From a candidate division KSB1 bacterium (GTDB lineage: Bacteria > Zhuqueibacterota > Zhuqueibacteria > Zhuqueibacterales > Zhuqueibacteraceae), in the NCBI GenBank assembly GCA_034506255.1, contig JAPDPX010000006.1, forward strand, positions 434,001 through 498,000: a stretch of 64,000 nucleotides of DNA. Direction: 5' to 3'. Within the stretch, counting starts at the first letter, position 1, and each line of letters opens with the position of its first letter. Positions 54,298 to 62,900 of this stretch are shown here, piece after piece. A program made the translations under genes and the position numbers. Below the pieces are notes generated by a model. The model did not search any database. It was given only the letters and a program-made list of their open reading frames with translations, and was not told where the DNA came from.

Positions 54298-56778
54298 ATG
54301 ATTACAAAACCATCCTTTTACTCGCACATTGAGCGCGACGAGCAAGGGCGCATCATTTACAAAAAGCCTTTGTTGACGCACATTACCGAAGTGGCGCGCT
54401 CGGCGCGGGAAGCCATTTTGGCCCTGCCGGAGGGCATTCCGCGCAAGAACCGATTGGCGGAGCTTGCCTTCCTCATCGGCGTTGCGCATGATTTCGGCAA
54501 ATACACCAGCTTTTTTCAAAGCTATTTGCTGGAAAACGCGGATCACGGCATTGCCAAAAATCACAGCTTCATTTCCGCCGTGTGGAGCGCGTTTCTGCTC
54601 GCTTCGCAATCCCACGGCACCAACGACGACAAGTATCATGAGATGCTGGTTTGCTTTGGCGCGATTCTTTATCACCACGGCAACTTGAACAACTTCAGCG
54701 CCACGCTGCGAGATATTTGCGCCTATGCCGATCCGCAAAAACGTAACAGCCTGGATTTGAAACCCAAACAGACGCTTGATGCGCTGTTTGAAAAGCAACT
54801 CCCGGACTTGTTGCAGCGCGCCGCCGCCATTGAAGAGGAGTTTCGCACCCTCGTTCCCAATCTGCCGCCATTACACGCTTTTCAGCAAGCTCTGGCAGAT
54901 CCGCAAAGCGGCTTCTACGAGCAATTGGAAAACGCCCGATGGTATTACCAGGATCACATGGAAGACGCGACCTGCGAACGCTTGCATTTCGAATTGTACC
55001 TGCTCTTTTCGGCGCTCATCGACTCGGATAAACGCGACGCCGCCCGCATTGGTCTGGAAGCGACGCGGCTGCCCATTCCCGAAAACCTCGTGCAGCAGTT
55101 CACCCGGCAAGCGCAGTTTGTCGCCGCCGATCCGGTCGTAGCCGAAATCCGCAGCGCGCTCTTTATGGCGCTGGATGCAAAGGCAAGTGAAGTTCCCTTG
55201 ACCCAAAAAATTTTCACCATCACTTCACCCACCGGCAGCGGCAAGACGCTCGCGGCGCTGAATTTTGCCTTCAAGCTGCGTCATCGACTGGCGCAGGAAC
55301 ATGGTGCCGCGCCCAGAATCATTTACGCCCTGCCTTTTACCAGCATTATCGATCAAAATCACAACGTGTTTGAAAAGGTGCTTTCACTCCTGCCCGACTT
55401 TGCCGCGAACAGCTCGCGCTATATGCTCAAGCATCACCATCTCGCTGATATCAGTTACGTCACTGAAGAAGCTGCCGCGGAGAGCCTGCCGTTGGACAAG
55501 TCGCTGTTGCTCATTGAAAGCTGGGAAAGTGAAATCATCGTCACCACTTATGTACAATTCTTCCACACCATCTTCAGCTCGAAAAATCGGCTGCTGAAAA
55601 AATATCACAACCTCGCCGGCAGCCTCATCATTCTCGACGAAGTGCAAAATCTGCCGGTGGAATACTGGCCGCTCGCGCGTCACATGCTCCGCTGGCTTGC
55701 CGAGGCTGGGAATTGCACGATCATCATGATGACCGCCACTCAGCCGTTGATCTTTTCTCGCCATGAAGCCATGGAGCTTGTTCCGAACCCCAAGCAAAGC
55801 TTTCAGGCATTGAATCGCATTTATTTTCACATTCACCATCAACGCCAGGAATTGCGCGAGTTTGCGGCGCATTTTGCCGGCCAGTTGCAGCCCGACAAGT
55901 CGTATGCCGTGATTCTCAACACCATCAAATCCTCGCTGGAGTTTTTTCATTTTCTGGAAGCTTCGGACATTGCCAACCACGAGTTATTTTATCTGTCTAC
56001 CAACATCATTCCGGATCAGCGCTGGCAGCGCATTGCGGACATGCGGCAAAAGTTGGAACAGCGCGTGCCGATCATCCTGGTTTCGACACAAGTGATCGAA
56101 GCCGGCGTCGATCTCGATTTTGACCTCATTTATCGCGATCTCGCCCCCATCGATTCGCTGGTGCAAGCAGCCGGCCGGGCCAATCGCCACGGCATTCATG
56201 GCAAAGGCCATGTGCATATTGTTCGGCTTGCTGATGCGGAAAATCGTGAATTTGCCAGATGGATTTATGGCAAAGCTCATCTGTGGATCGCTGCCGAACT
56301 TTTGAAAGACAAGCAAGAAATCAATGAGTACAAATTCCTCGAACTCGTACAAGAGAACTATGAAAAGCTGGTGAAGACCAAAGACCTGTCTGAAGGCGAG
56401 AAAATTTACCACGACTGGTGGCAATGCTCGGATTATGAGGCACTGCAGCGCTTTCAGCTCATCAGCGCAAAATTTGGCTATGCGGACGTCTTTCTGGCGG
56501 TAAATCCGGAAGCCGAGAATGTTTGGCAGCATTACCTGAGCGGCGTGCTCCGCGAGCGAGATTTCAAAAAGAGACAGCAGAATTATCTCCAGTTGCGCAG
56601 CGATTTCAGAAAATACATCATTTCCGCGCCAATGAAATCGACCGAAGAATTTTTCTGGAGCCATGCACGTGGAGACCAGAGCAAGCCTGGTTATATACAA
56701 TTCGAGACCATTGCGGATTATTACGACCCGCAAACGGGCTACAAACGCATCGATGATGACAAAGTAATGATCTTTTAA
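54298..56778 (+). CDS. cas3: Cas3 helicase-nuclease, module B
   Basis: An 826-residue HD-helicase fusion. The ATG at 54298 is preferred because the conserved N-terminus (FYSHIERDEQGRIIYKKPLL) begins two codons later. A start at 54262 has AGGGA upstream, but its extra 12 residues come from a repeat-like sequence. The HD motif is GVAHDFGKYTSFF (near residue 62). The helicase shows SPTGSGKTLAAL (near 310), ILDEVQNLPVEY (near 445), MMTATQPL, STQVIEAGVDLDFD and QAAGRANRHG (near 622). Cas3 degrades DNA bound by module B Cascade. Cas6 follows after 10 bp. Confidence 0.92.
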   Translation: MITKPSFYSHIERDEQGRIIYKKPLLTHITEVARSAREAILALPEGIPRKNRLAELAFLIGVAHDFGKYTSFFQSYLLENADHGIAKNHSFISAVWSAFLLASQSHGTNDDKYHEMLVCFGAILYHHGNLNNFSATLRDICAYADPQKRNSLDLKPKQTLDALFEKQLPDLLQRAAAIEEEFRTLVPNLPPLHAFQQALADPQSGFYEQLENARWYYQDHMEDATCERLHFELYLLFSALIDSDKRDAARIGLEATRLPIPENLVQQFTRQAQFVAADPVVAEIRSALFMALDAKASEVPLTQKIFTITSPTGSGKTLAALNFAFKLRHRLAQEHGAAPRIIYALPFTSIIDQNHNVFEKVLSLLPDFAANSSRYMLKHHHLADISYVTEEAAAESLPLDKSLLLIESWESEIIVTTYVQFFHTIFSSKNRLLKKYHNLAGSLIILDEVQNLPVEYWPLARHMLRWLAEAGNCTIIMMTATQPLIFSRHEAMELVPNPKQSFQALNRIYFHIHHQRQELREFAAHFAGQLQPDKSYAVILNTIKSSLEFFHFLEASDIANHELFYLSTNIIPDQRWQRIADMRQKLEQRVPIILVSTQVIEAGVDLDFDLIYRDLAPIDSLVQAAGRANRHGIHGKGHVHIVRLADAENREFARWIYGKAHLWIAAELLKDKQEINEYKFLELVQENYEKLVKTKDLSEGEKIYHDWWQCSDYEALQRFQLISAKFGYADVFLAVNPEAENVWQHYLSGVLRERDFKKRQQNYLQLRSDFRKYIISAPMKSTEEFFWSHARGDQSKPGYIQFETIADYYDPQTGYKRIDDDKVMIF

Positions 56779-56788
56779 GGAGACATCC

Positions 56789-57475
56789 ATGAAAGTACTT
56801 CTTGGAGTTCTACGTTTAGCAGGGCAAGAATTCGCCCAGCGGGATGCGCATAAAATCCGTGGTTATATTGGGCGTCAATGGGAGGAATTCGATCTTCTGC
56901 ATAATCACAAAGACGGACGTGTTCTGTATAAATATCCGTTGGTGCAATATAAAGTACTTCGTGGCGTTCCGTATGTGATCGGATTGGCCGAAGGAGTTCC
57001 CATGGTGCAAAAGATTTTTCTCGAATTAAGGGAGCTAAAGATTAACGACCAGTCTTATGACAATTTTCAGATGGAACTCAGCTATGATGAGGCCGAATTT
57101 GGCGACGCCGGCGAGCCTGTCACCTATCAATTCGTCACACCTTGGTTGGCACTCAACCAGCAAAACTATCAAAAATTTCGCAGCTTCGGGATTGATCTTG
57201 ATAAGCACGCGACCGTTCAACATGAAATACAATTGGACATGCTGCAAAGCATTTTAGTCAACAACGTCATCGCGGTGGCCAAGGCGCTTCGCTATACCAT
57301 CGGGCAAAGGCATCACCCCATTATTTCCGTTGAGACGTGCGAAGTCAAATTCAAAGATCAGCCCATGCTGGCGTTCAAAGGCTCCTTTCAGATGAATTTT
57401 CATTTGCCGGATTTCATCGGCCTCGGCAAATCGCCAGCGCGTGGCTTCGGCACCGTAAAAAAACTGTTGCCGTAA
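56789..57475 (+). CDS. cas6: Cas6 crRNA-processing endoribonuclease, module B (Cas6b-like)
   Basis: A 228-residue Cas6. AAGGAG lies before the ATG. It shares with the module A Cas6 the pattern IRGYIGRQWEEFDLLHNH followed by YKYPLVQYKVLRGVPYVIG, and the C-terminal glycine-rich loop FIGLGKSPARGFGTVKK. The His-Asn-His segment may hold the catalytic histidine. It probably cuts the array repeats 8 nt from the 3' end, leaving the ATTGAAAC handle; this is inferred from family rules. It sits next to cas1, cas2 and cas4 and is the closest Cas6 to the array. Confidence 0.84.
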   Translation: MKVLLGVLRLAGQEFAQRDAHKIRGYIGRQWEEFDLLHNHKDGRVLYKYPLVQYKVLRGVPYVIGLAEGVPMVQKIFLELRELKINDQSYDNFQMELSYDEAEFGDAGEPVTYQFVTPWLALNQQNYQKFRSFGIDLDKHATVQHEIQLDMLQSILVNNVIAVAKALRYTIGQRHHPIISVETCEVKFKDQPMLAFKGSFQMNFHLPDFIGLGKSPARGFGTVKKLLP

Positions 57476-57620
57476 TTCAATAAACCGTGCCGGGTACGCG
57501 GCTCTCTTTCATCTTCTTTCTTTGATTGCGATAATCAACAATAGAAGCAAAACCAAAATGACAATCGCTTGTTCCATTTTTTACACCTCAAGATGTTTTT
57601 GATGTTTTTAACTGACTGGT

Positions 57621-57638
57621 ATCAAAACAAGGATTGAA
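57621..57638 (+). CRISPR. Orphan partial CRISPR repeat between cas6 and cas1
   Basis: ATCAAAACAAGGATTGAA here is identical to 18 nt of the array repeat (its 3' part). The next two bases are CC instead of AC, and the 5' half of the repeat is absent. It lies in the 246-bp gap after cas6, about 84 bp before cas1, in the same orientation as the array and 2.3 kb from it. Confidence 0.75.
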
Positions 57639-57721
57639 CCCGAGCAAAGGGCACATTTTACGCTTTACGTTTTACGCTTCACGCTCTTCGCCCTCTGCTC
57701 TAAGCTCCAGGCCCTCTGTCC

Positions 57722-58786
57722 ATGCAACTCGTCCTCAACACCCCCGGCGCTTATCTGCGCGTGCGTGACGGCTGCTTTCACATCAAAGTCGAAGACGAAA
57801 GCAGGCTCCTCTCGCCCAAGAAAGTCGAGAGCATTCTCATCAGCTCGGCGGTGAAGCTCAGCTCCGCCGCCCTGCAAATGGCCGTCGAACACAACATCGA
57901 CGTCGTCTTCCTCGACAAACACGGCAACCCCTTTGGCCGCCTCTGGCATGCCAAGCTCGGCTCCACCACCCGCATCCGCCGCGGCCAACTGGCGGCAAGT
58001 ACGAGCGCGGAAGGCCTCGGCTACGTGCTCCGCTGGGTCGAGCAAAAACTCGACAATCAAATCGAATTTCTCACCACCCTCGCCAACAAACGCCCGGCCA
58101 AGCAGGAGCAGCTCGGCGTGTACATTAGCCAAATCCAGGCCATCCGCGACAAGCTGAGAGACTTCGAGATTAAACCTAAAAGCACCGCCCACTCCGGCTC
58201 TCAGGGCACTTCCGATTCTTTGCTCTCAACTCTTGGCCCTCCGCCCTCTGCTCCCGACGCCCTGCGCGGACTCGAAGGCACCGCCGGCCGCATTTACTTC
58301 GAAGCCCTCAGCTTCATCCAGCCGGAACAATTTCCCTTTCACGGCCGCTCGCGCCAGCCGGCCAAAGACGAGTTCAATTGCATTCTCAACTATTGCTACG
58401 GTGTGCTCTACGGCCTGGTCGAACGCGCCTGCCTGCTCTCCGGGCTGGAGCCTTATCTCGGCTTCTTTCATGCCGACAACTACAACAAAAAGTCGCTGGT
58501 CTTCGACCTCATCGAGCCGTATCGCATCTGGGCCGAAGAAACCACCGTCTACCTCTTCAGCCAGCGCCAGGTGAAAAAAGAAATGTTCGATAAAATGCAA
58601 AACGGCATGACGCTGAACAAAGAAGGCAAACAAGTGGTGATCGCCGCCTTCAACGAGCGCCTCGATACCGCGATTCGTTACAAAGGCCGCAACCTCACCC
58701 GGCGCAACATCATTCAGCTCGACTGCCAGGCCTTCGCACAGGAACTGCTCAAAATCGATTTGGAACGCGAACCGGAAACCGAATAA
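57722..58786 (+). CDS. cas1: Cas1 integrase (type I-B) with low-complexity insert
   Basis: A 354-residue Cas1, the catalytic subunit of the spacer-acquisition integrase. The N-terminal beta-domain has LVLNTPGAYLRVRDGCFHIK and NIDVVFLDKHGNPFGRLW. Catalytic residues are Glu185 (LRGLEGTAGRIYF), His250 (YLGFFHADNYNKKSL) and Asp262 with Glu265 (VFDLIEPYR). Between helix QAIRDKLRDFEI and the active-site helix there is an about 27-residue Ser/Thr/Pro/Gly-rich insert (residues about 152-178) not usual in the family. Its DNA resembles the intergenic sequence just upstream. No Shine-Dalgarno is seen before the ATG. Cas2 and Cas4 follow. Confidence 0.93.
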   Translation: MQLVLNTPGAYLRVRDGCFHIKVEDESRLLSPKKVESILISSAVKLSSAALQMAVEHNIDVVFLDKHGNPFGRLWHAKLGSTTRIRRGQLAASTSAEGLGYVLRWVEQKLDNQIEFLTTLANKRPAKQEQLGVYISQIQAIRDKLRDFEIKPKSTAHSGSQGTSDSLLSTLGPPPSAPDALRGLEGTAGRIYFEALSFIQPEQFPFHGRSRQPAKDEFNCILNYCYGVLYGLVERACLLSGLEPYLGFFHADNYNKKSLVFDLIEPYRIWAEETTVYLFSQRQVKKEMFDKMQNGMTLNKEGKQVVIAAFNERLDTAIRYKGRNLTRRNIIQLDCQAFAQELLKIDLEREPETE

Positions 58787-58869
58787 AAAAAGAAAAGGGG
58801 CGGAAAGAGGGCTGCACCGCAAGCTGCAAGAAAAACTCCCCCCCTTGTCTCTTGCCCCTTGCCCCTTGT

Positions 58870-59160
58870 ATGCTGACCTGGGTCATCTACGACATCGTCA
58901 AAGACAAGCCGCGCACCCAAGTCGCCAGGCTCTGCCAGCGTGCCGGCATCATGCGCGTGCAATACTCGGTCTTCCTCGGCGACTTGAACGCCAACGAAAT
59001 CGACGAACTCGGCTTGCAAATCAAAGCGCTCATCAACGAAGAGACCGACCGCGTCTACATCTTTCCGATGTGCAAGGAAGATTTTTCCAAAGTGCGGCTG
59101 CTCGGACAGGCGTTCGACAAAAAACTGATCACCAACGAAATTCGCGAACTCTTTCTCTGA
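58870..59160 (+). CDS. cas2: Cas2 adaptation protein
   Basis: A 96-residue Cas2. The ATG at 58870 starts the ferredoxin-like fold MLTWVIYDIVKDKPRTQVARL with the conserved Asp in YDI. Next are RVQYSVFLGDL and DRVYIFPMC. A TTG at 58852 is in frame but would translate CCCTTG-repeat DNA. Cas2 dimers bridge two Cas1 dimers in the integrase complex. The gap to cas1 holds a CTTGCCC-type simple repeat, and no clear ribosome-binding site is present. Confidence 0.92.
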   Translation: MLTWVIYDIVKDKPRTQVARLCQRAGIMRVQYSVFLGDLNANEIDELGLQIKALINEETDRVYIFPMCKEDFSKVRLLGQAFDKKLITNEIRELFL

Positions 59161-59204
59161 CCCCGCCGGCCCTGCCGCGCCAAAACCCTGGGCAGGAAAA
59201 CAAC

Positions 59205-59804
59205 ATGGAATCTCTGAACCACGAACCCGTCACCCTCACCCCCTCCGAAGTGCTGGAATACCTGTTCTGCCCGCGCTACATCTATTTCATGAATGTGCTG
59301 GGCATACCGCAACGGGAAGAAAAGCGCTACAAAGTCCTGCGCGGCCGTGAAGTGCACCGCGAAAAACAAATCCGCAACCGCGCCTACCTGCGCAAAAAAC
59401 TGGGCGTACTCAAACGCGAATTCAATGTCTACCTCTCCGCCCCCCGCCACCACTTGCGCGGCCAGATCGACGAAGTACTCACCCTCGCCGACGGCAGCAT
59501 GGCGCCTCTGGACTATAAATTTGCCGAATGGAAAGAACGCCTGTACCGCGGCTATCGCACCCAGCTCGTCCTTTACGGCCTGCTGATCCAGGAAAACTAT
59601 GGCAAGCCCGTCAACCGCGGCTTCCTGGTCTACACCCGCAGCCAAAACCACGTCGTTGCAGTGGAAATCACCCCGCAGGACTACAAAAAAGCTGTTGAAA
59701 TTCTGCGGGCGATTCTCGATATTACGCGCCACGGATTTCTGCCGCGCCGCACCACTGCAAAGAACCGTTGCCTGGACTGCTGCTACAAAAATATCTGTGT
59801 ATGA
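59205..59804 (+). CDS. cas4: Cas4 exonuclease for PAM-dependent spacer processing
   Basis: A 199-residue Cas4. The ATG at 59205 has AGGA about 8 nt upstream and begins the conserved part; the frame is open further up but overlaps cas2. Fe-S cysteines are Cys22 (LFCPRYIYF) and C189, C192, C198 (CLDCCYKNIC). RecB-nuclease residues lie in RGREVHREK, GQIDEVLTL and PLDYKFAEWKE (Asp-Tyr-Lys), then QLVLYGLL. Cas4 trims prespacers and sets PAM orientation with Cas1-Cas2. It is the last cas gene, and the array leader begins right after its stop. Confidence 0.92.
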   Translation: MESLNHEPVTLTPSEVLEYLFCPRYIYFMNVLGIPQREEKRYKVLRGREVHREKQIRNRAYLRKKLGVLKREFNVYLSAPRHHLRGQIDEVLTLADGSMAPLDYKFAEWKERLYRGYRTQLVLYGLLIQENYGKPVNRGFLVYTRSQNHVVAVEITPQDYKKAVEILRAILDITRHGFLPRRTTAKNRCLDCCYKNICV

Positions 59805-59980
59805 CACTGACACACGCTTCAAACCCATGCTGAAAAGAGAATTGCAACACATGAATTTGCTGCACAAAAGCTCTTTGACGGGTAAAATTCTGCCAAAATG
59901 GCCGAGACGAGAGCAGGATTTCTTGGCAAAAACACAAGACATTAAACCAGGAAAAATCGGGGGTTGGTTCAAGCAGAGCA
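59805..59980 (+). promoter_or_regulatory. Probable CRISPR leader
   Basis: 176 bp between the cas4 stop and the first repeat, richer in A/T than the genes around it. Orientation of the repeats (ATTGAAAC at the 3' end) puts the leader on this side. A TTGACG at about 59876 could be a -35 box, but no good -10 follows at 17 nt, so the promoter is not placed. Confidence 0.6.
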
Positions 59981-62900
59981 GGTCGGTGAGCCCCATCCAT
60001 CAAAACAAGGATTGAAACCAACTTTCCTTCTTCGCATATCCCACTCGCGCCAGCGGGTCGGTGAGCCCCATCCATCAAAACAAGGATTGAAACCGCGCGC
60101 AAGGACGCCGCCATCCTGGCGGCACACCGGGTCGGTGAGCCCCATCCATCAAAACAAGGATTGAAACATGAATCTCGTCCAGAACCCGACGACTCTGGCC
60201 CACAGGTCGGTGAGCCCCATCCATCAAAACAAGGATTGAAACTCCACACGGTTGTGGGCGAAATAACTGTTGTTGTCGGTCGGTGAGCCCCATCCATCAA
60301 AACAAGGATTGAAACCCCTTTCGAACATGAGTTCGAATCCAAGTCTGCATTGGTCGGTGAGCCCCATCCATCAAAACAAGGATTGAAACGCAGCTCATTG
60401 GGCCCGGCGAGGGGATCGTAATAAAGGTCGGTGAGCCCCATCCATCAAAACAAGGATTGAAACGTGCTGATGCTCCTTGTGCATGTGCTCTGGCGTCCTG
60501 GGTCGGTGAGCCCCATCCATCAAAACAAGGATTGAAACACCGGCAGACACTGATGGTCACCTATCTTCCGGAGGAGGTCGGTGAGCCCCATCCATCAAAA
60601 CAAGGATTGAAACAACACAAGGAGAAATGCAATGAAGACAATGCGAGTGGGTCGGTGAGCCCCATCCATCAAAACAAGGATTGAAACGTGGCCGTTCATC
60701 ATGCACAATGCACACAGGATGCATGGGTCGGTGAGCCCCATCCATCAAAACAAGGATTGAAACCTCAAAGCCTGTCCCTGGCGGAAATCAACGAAGTGGG
60801 GTCGGTGAGCCCCATCCATCAAAACAAGGATTGAAACTTTGTGGAACCGGGTTTTGACTGATGATGAGATAGGGTCGGTGAGCCCCATCCATCAAAACAA
60901 GGATTGAAACACAACTTTCAGTTCGTGTGCCAGTACAAACGTTTTGGGTCGGTGAGCCCCATCCATCAAAACAAGGATTGAAACCCGCAAAACCCGCCGC
61001 ATGCGAAAACCCAAAAAACGGTCGGTGAGCCCCATCCATCAAAACAAGGATTGAAACAATCAAAAGAACCCCGCCGGGATTCAGGGTTGAATTGGTCGGT
61101 GAGCCCCATCCATCAAAACAAGGATTGAAACAAAAACAGCATCGGCCTGTTGTTCCTGGCCCCCAAAGGTCGGTGAGCCCCATCCATCAAAACAAGGATT
61201 GAAACATCTTGGCGCCCTTGGGAACTCGCATTGTTTTCATTGGTCGGTGAGCCCCATCCATCAAAACAAGGATTGAAACTCCGTCCGATTGAAAAAGGCT
61301 TGGCGCACATCCTCAGGTCGGTGAGCCCCATCCATCAAAACAAGGATTGAAACCCCAAACCAATTGGAATAACCCCCAAACACAAGGAGGTCGGTGAGCC
61401 CCATCCATCAAAACAAGGATTGAAACCCGTTCAGTGTCAACAGTTTTCAGTTCGTGTGCCAGGGTCGGTGAGCCCCATCCATCAAAACAAGGATTGAAAC
61501 GCAGGACGCGCGCAGGACGCGCGCGGCATCAGCGGGGTCGGTGAGCCCCATCCATCAAAACAAGGATTGAAACACCGTCATTTTTCGCCCTCCCTGACTT
61601 CCTCCCGGAGGTCGGTGAGCCCCATCCATCAAAACAAGGATTGAAACTATGATATTTCCACCATGTCTCCCGTCCGTACTGAGGGTCGGTGAGCCCCATC
61701 CATCAAAACAAGGATTGAAACAAGCAGAGGAGTTTCTCGCCGCGAAGCATTAATGAACGGTCGGTGAGCCCCATCCATCAAAACAAGGATTGAAACAATA
61801 GTCGGTCAGCATGTCGGAGGCCGCTGACTTTGGGGTCGGTGAGCCCCATCCATCAAAACAAGGATTGAAACTGCGCTGTCCCAGGCATTTCTTCTTCAAG
61901 CATGTGCGGTCGGTGAGCCCCATCCATCAAAACAAGGATTGAAACTTTTTCGGACAGATCGGCGAGGGCTTCAAGGTGTCGAGGTCGGTGAGCCCCATCC
62001 ATCAAAACAAGGATTGAAACTTGAAAAGCTCGGGAAGAATGCCGGGTTGCATCTTGGTCGGTGAGCCCCATCCATCAAAACAAGGATTGAAACCCCGCAT
62101 TTCAACAAAATGCACATCCGCCGCCACATTGTTGGTCGGTGAGCCCCATCCATCAAAACAAGGATTGAAACAGGTAGCAGCCACAGAAACCTGCCGGAGC
62201 TGTCATGGGTCGGTGAGCCCCATCCATCAAAACAAGGATTGAAACTCCCCGAGCGGCTTGATGACCCTGACCATGCCCTGCCGGTCGGTGAGCCCCATCC
62301 ATCAAAACAAGGATTGAAACTTACAATCAGAATCTGTTCGGGGATGTGTGGCTTGTGGTCGGTGAGCCCCATCCATCAAAACAAGGATTGAAACTCCCTC
62401 CTCGACTCCCCTGCGGACCTCCTCCAGGCTTGGTCGGTGAGCCCCATCCATCAAAACAAGGATTGAAACAATGAATAGAACGGCGCAGCTTGCACTCATC
62501 CTGGAGGTCGGTGAGCCCCATCCATCAAAACAAGGATTGAAACTTGTTGATGCATTGACAAACGACAAACCGGTTTCCCAGGTCGGTGAGCCCCATCCAT
62601 CAAAACAAGGATTGAAACTACGACATGTACGGGTTCGGGCCGAAGCCTGAACCTGGTCGGTGAGCCCCATCCATCAAAACAAGGATTGAAACAAACTGAT
62701 CATCCCGGCCAGTCGTGGCGGGACAGGGGTGGTCGGTGAGCCCCATCCATCAAAACAAGGATTGAAACCCTCTGGTGTGTTTGAGACCGGCTGCGAGCAC
62801 AGGGGGGTCGGTGAGCCCCATCCATCAAAACAAGGATTGAAACTTGAGGAAATCATCATGAAGTCCAAACTGCCGCCGGAGTCGGTGAGCCCCATCCATC

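Noticed and set aside
60316..60351. GTTCGAATCC in a spacer, resembling a tRNA T-loop
   Set aside because: The flanking bases do not pair as a T-stem and no other tRNA arms are present; treated as an ordinary spacer.
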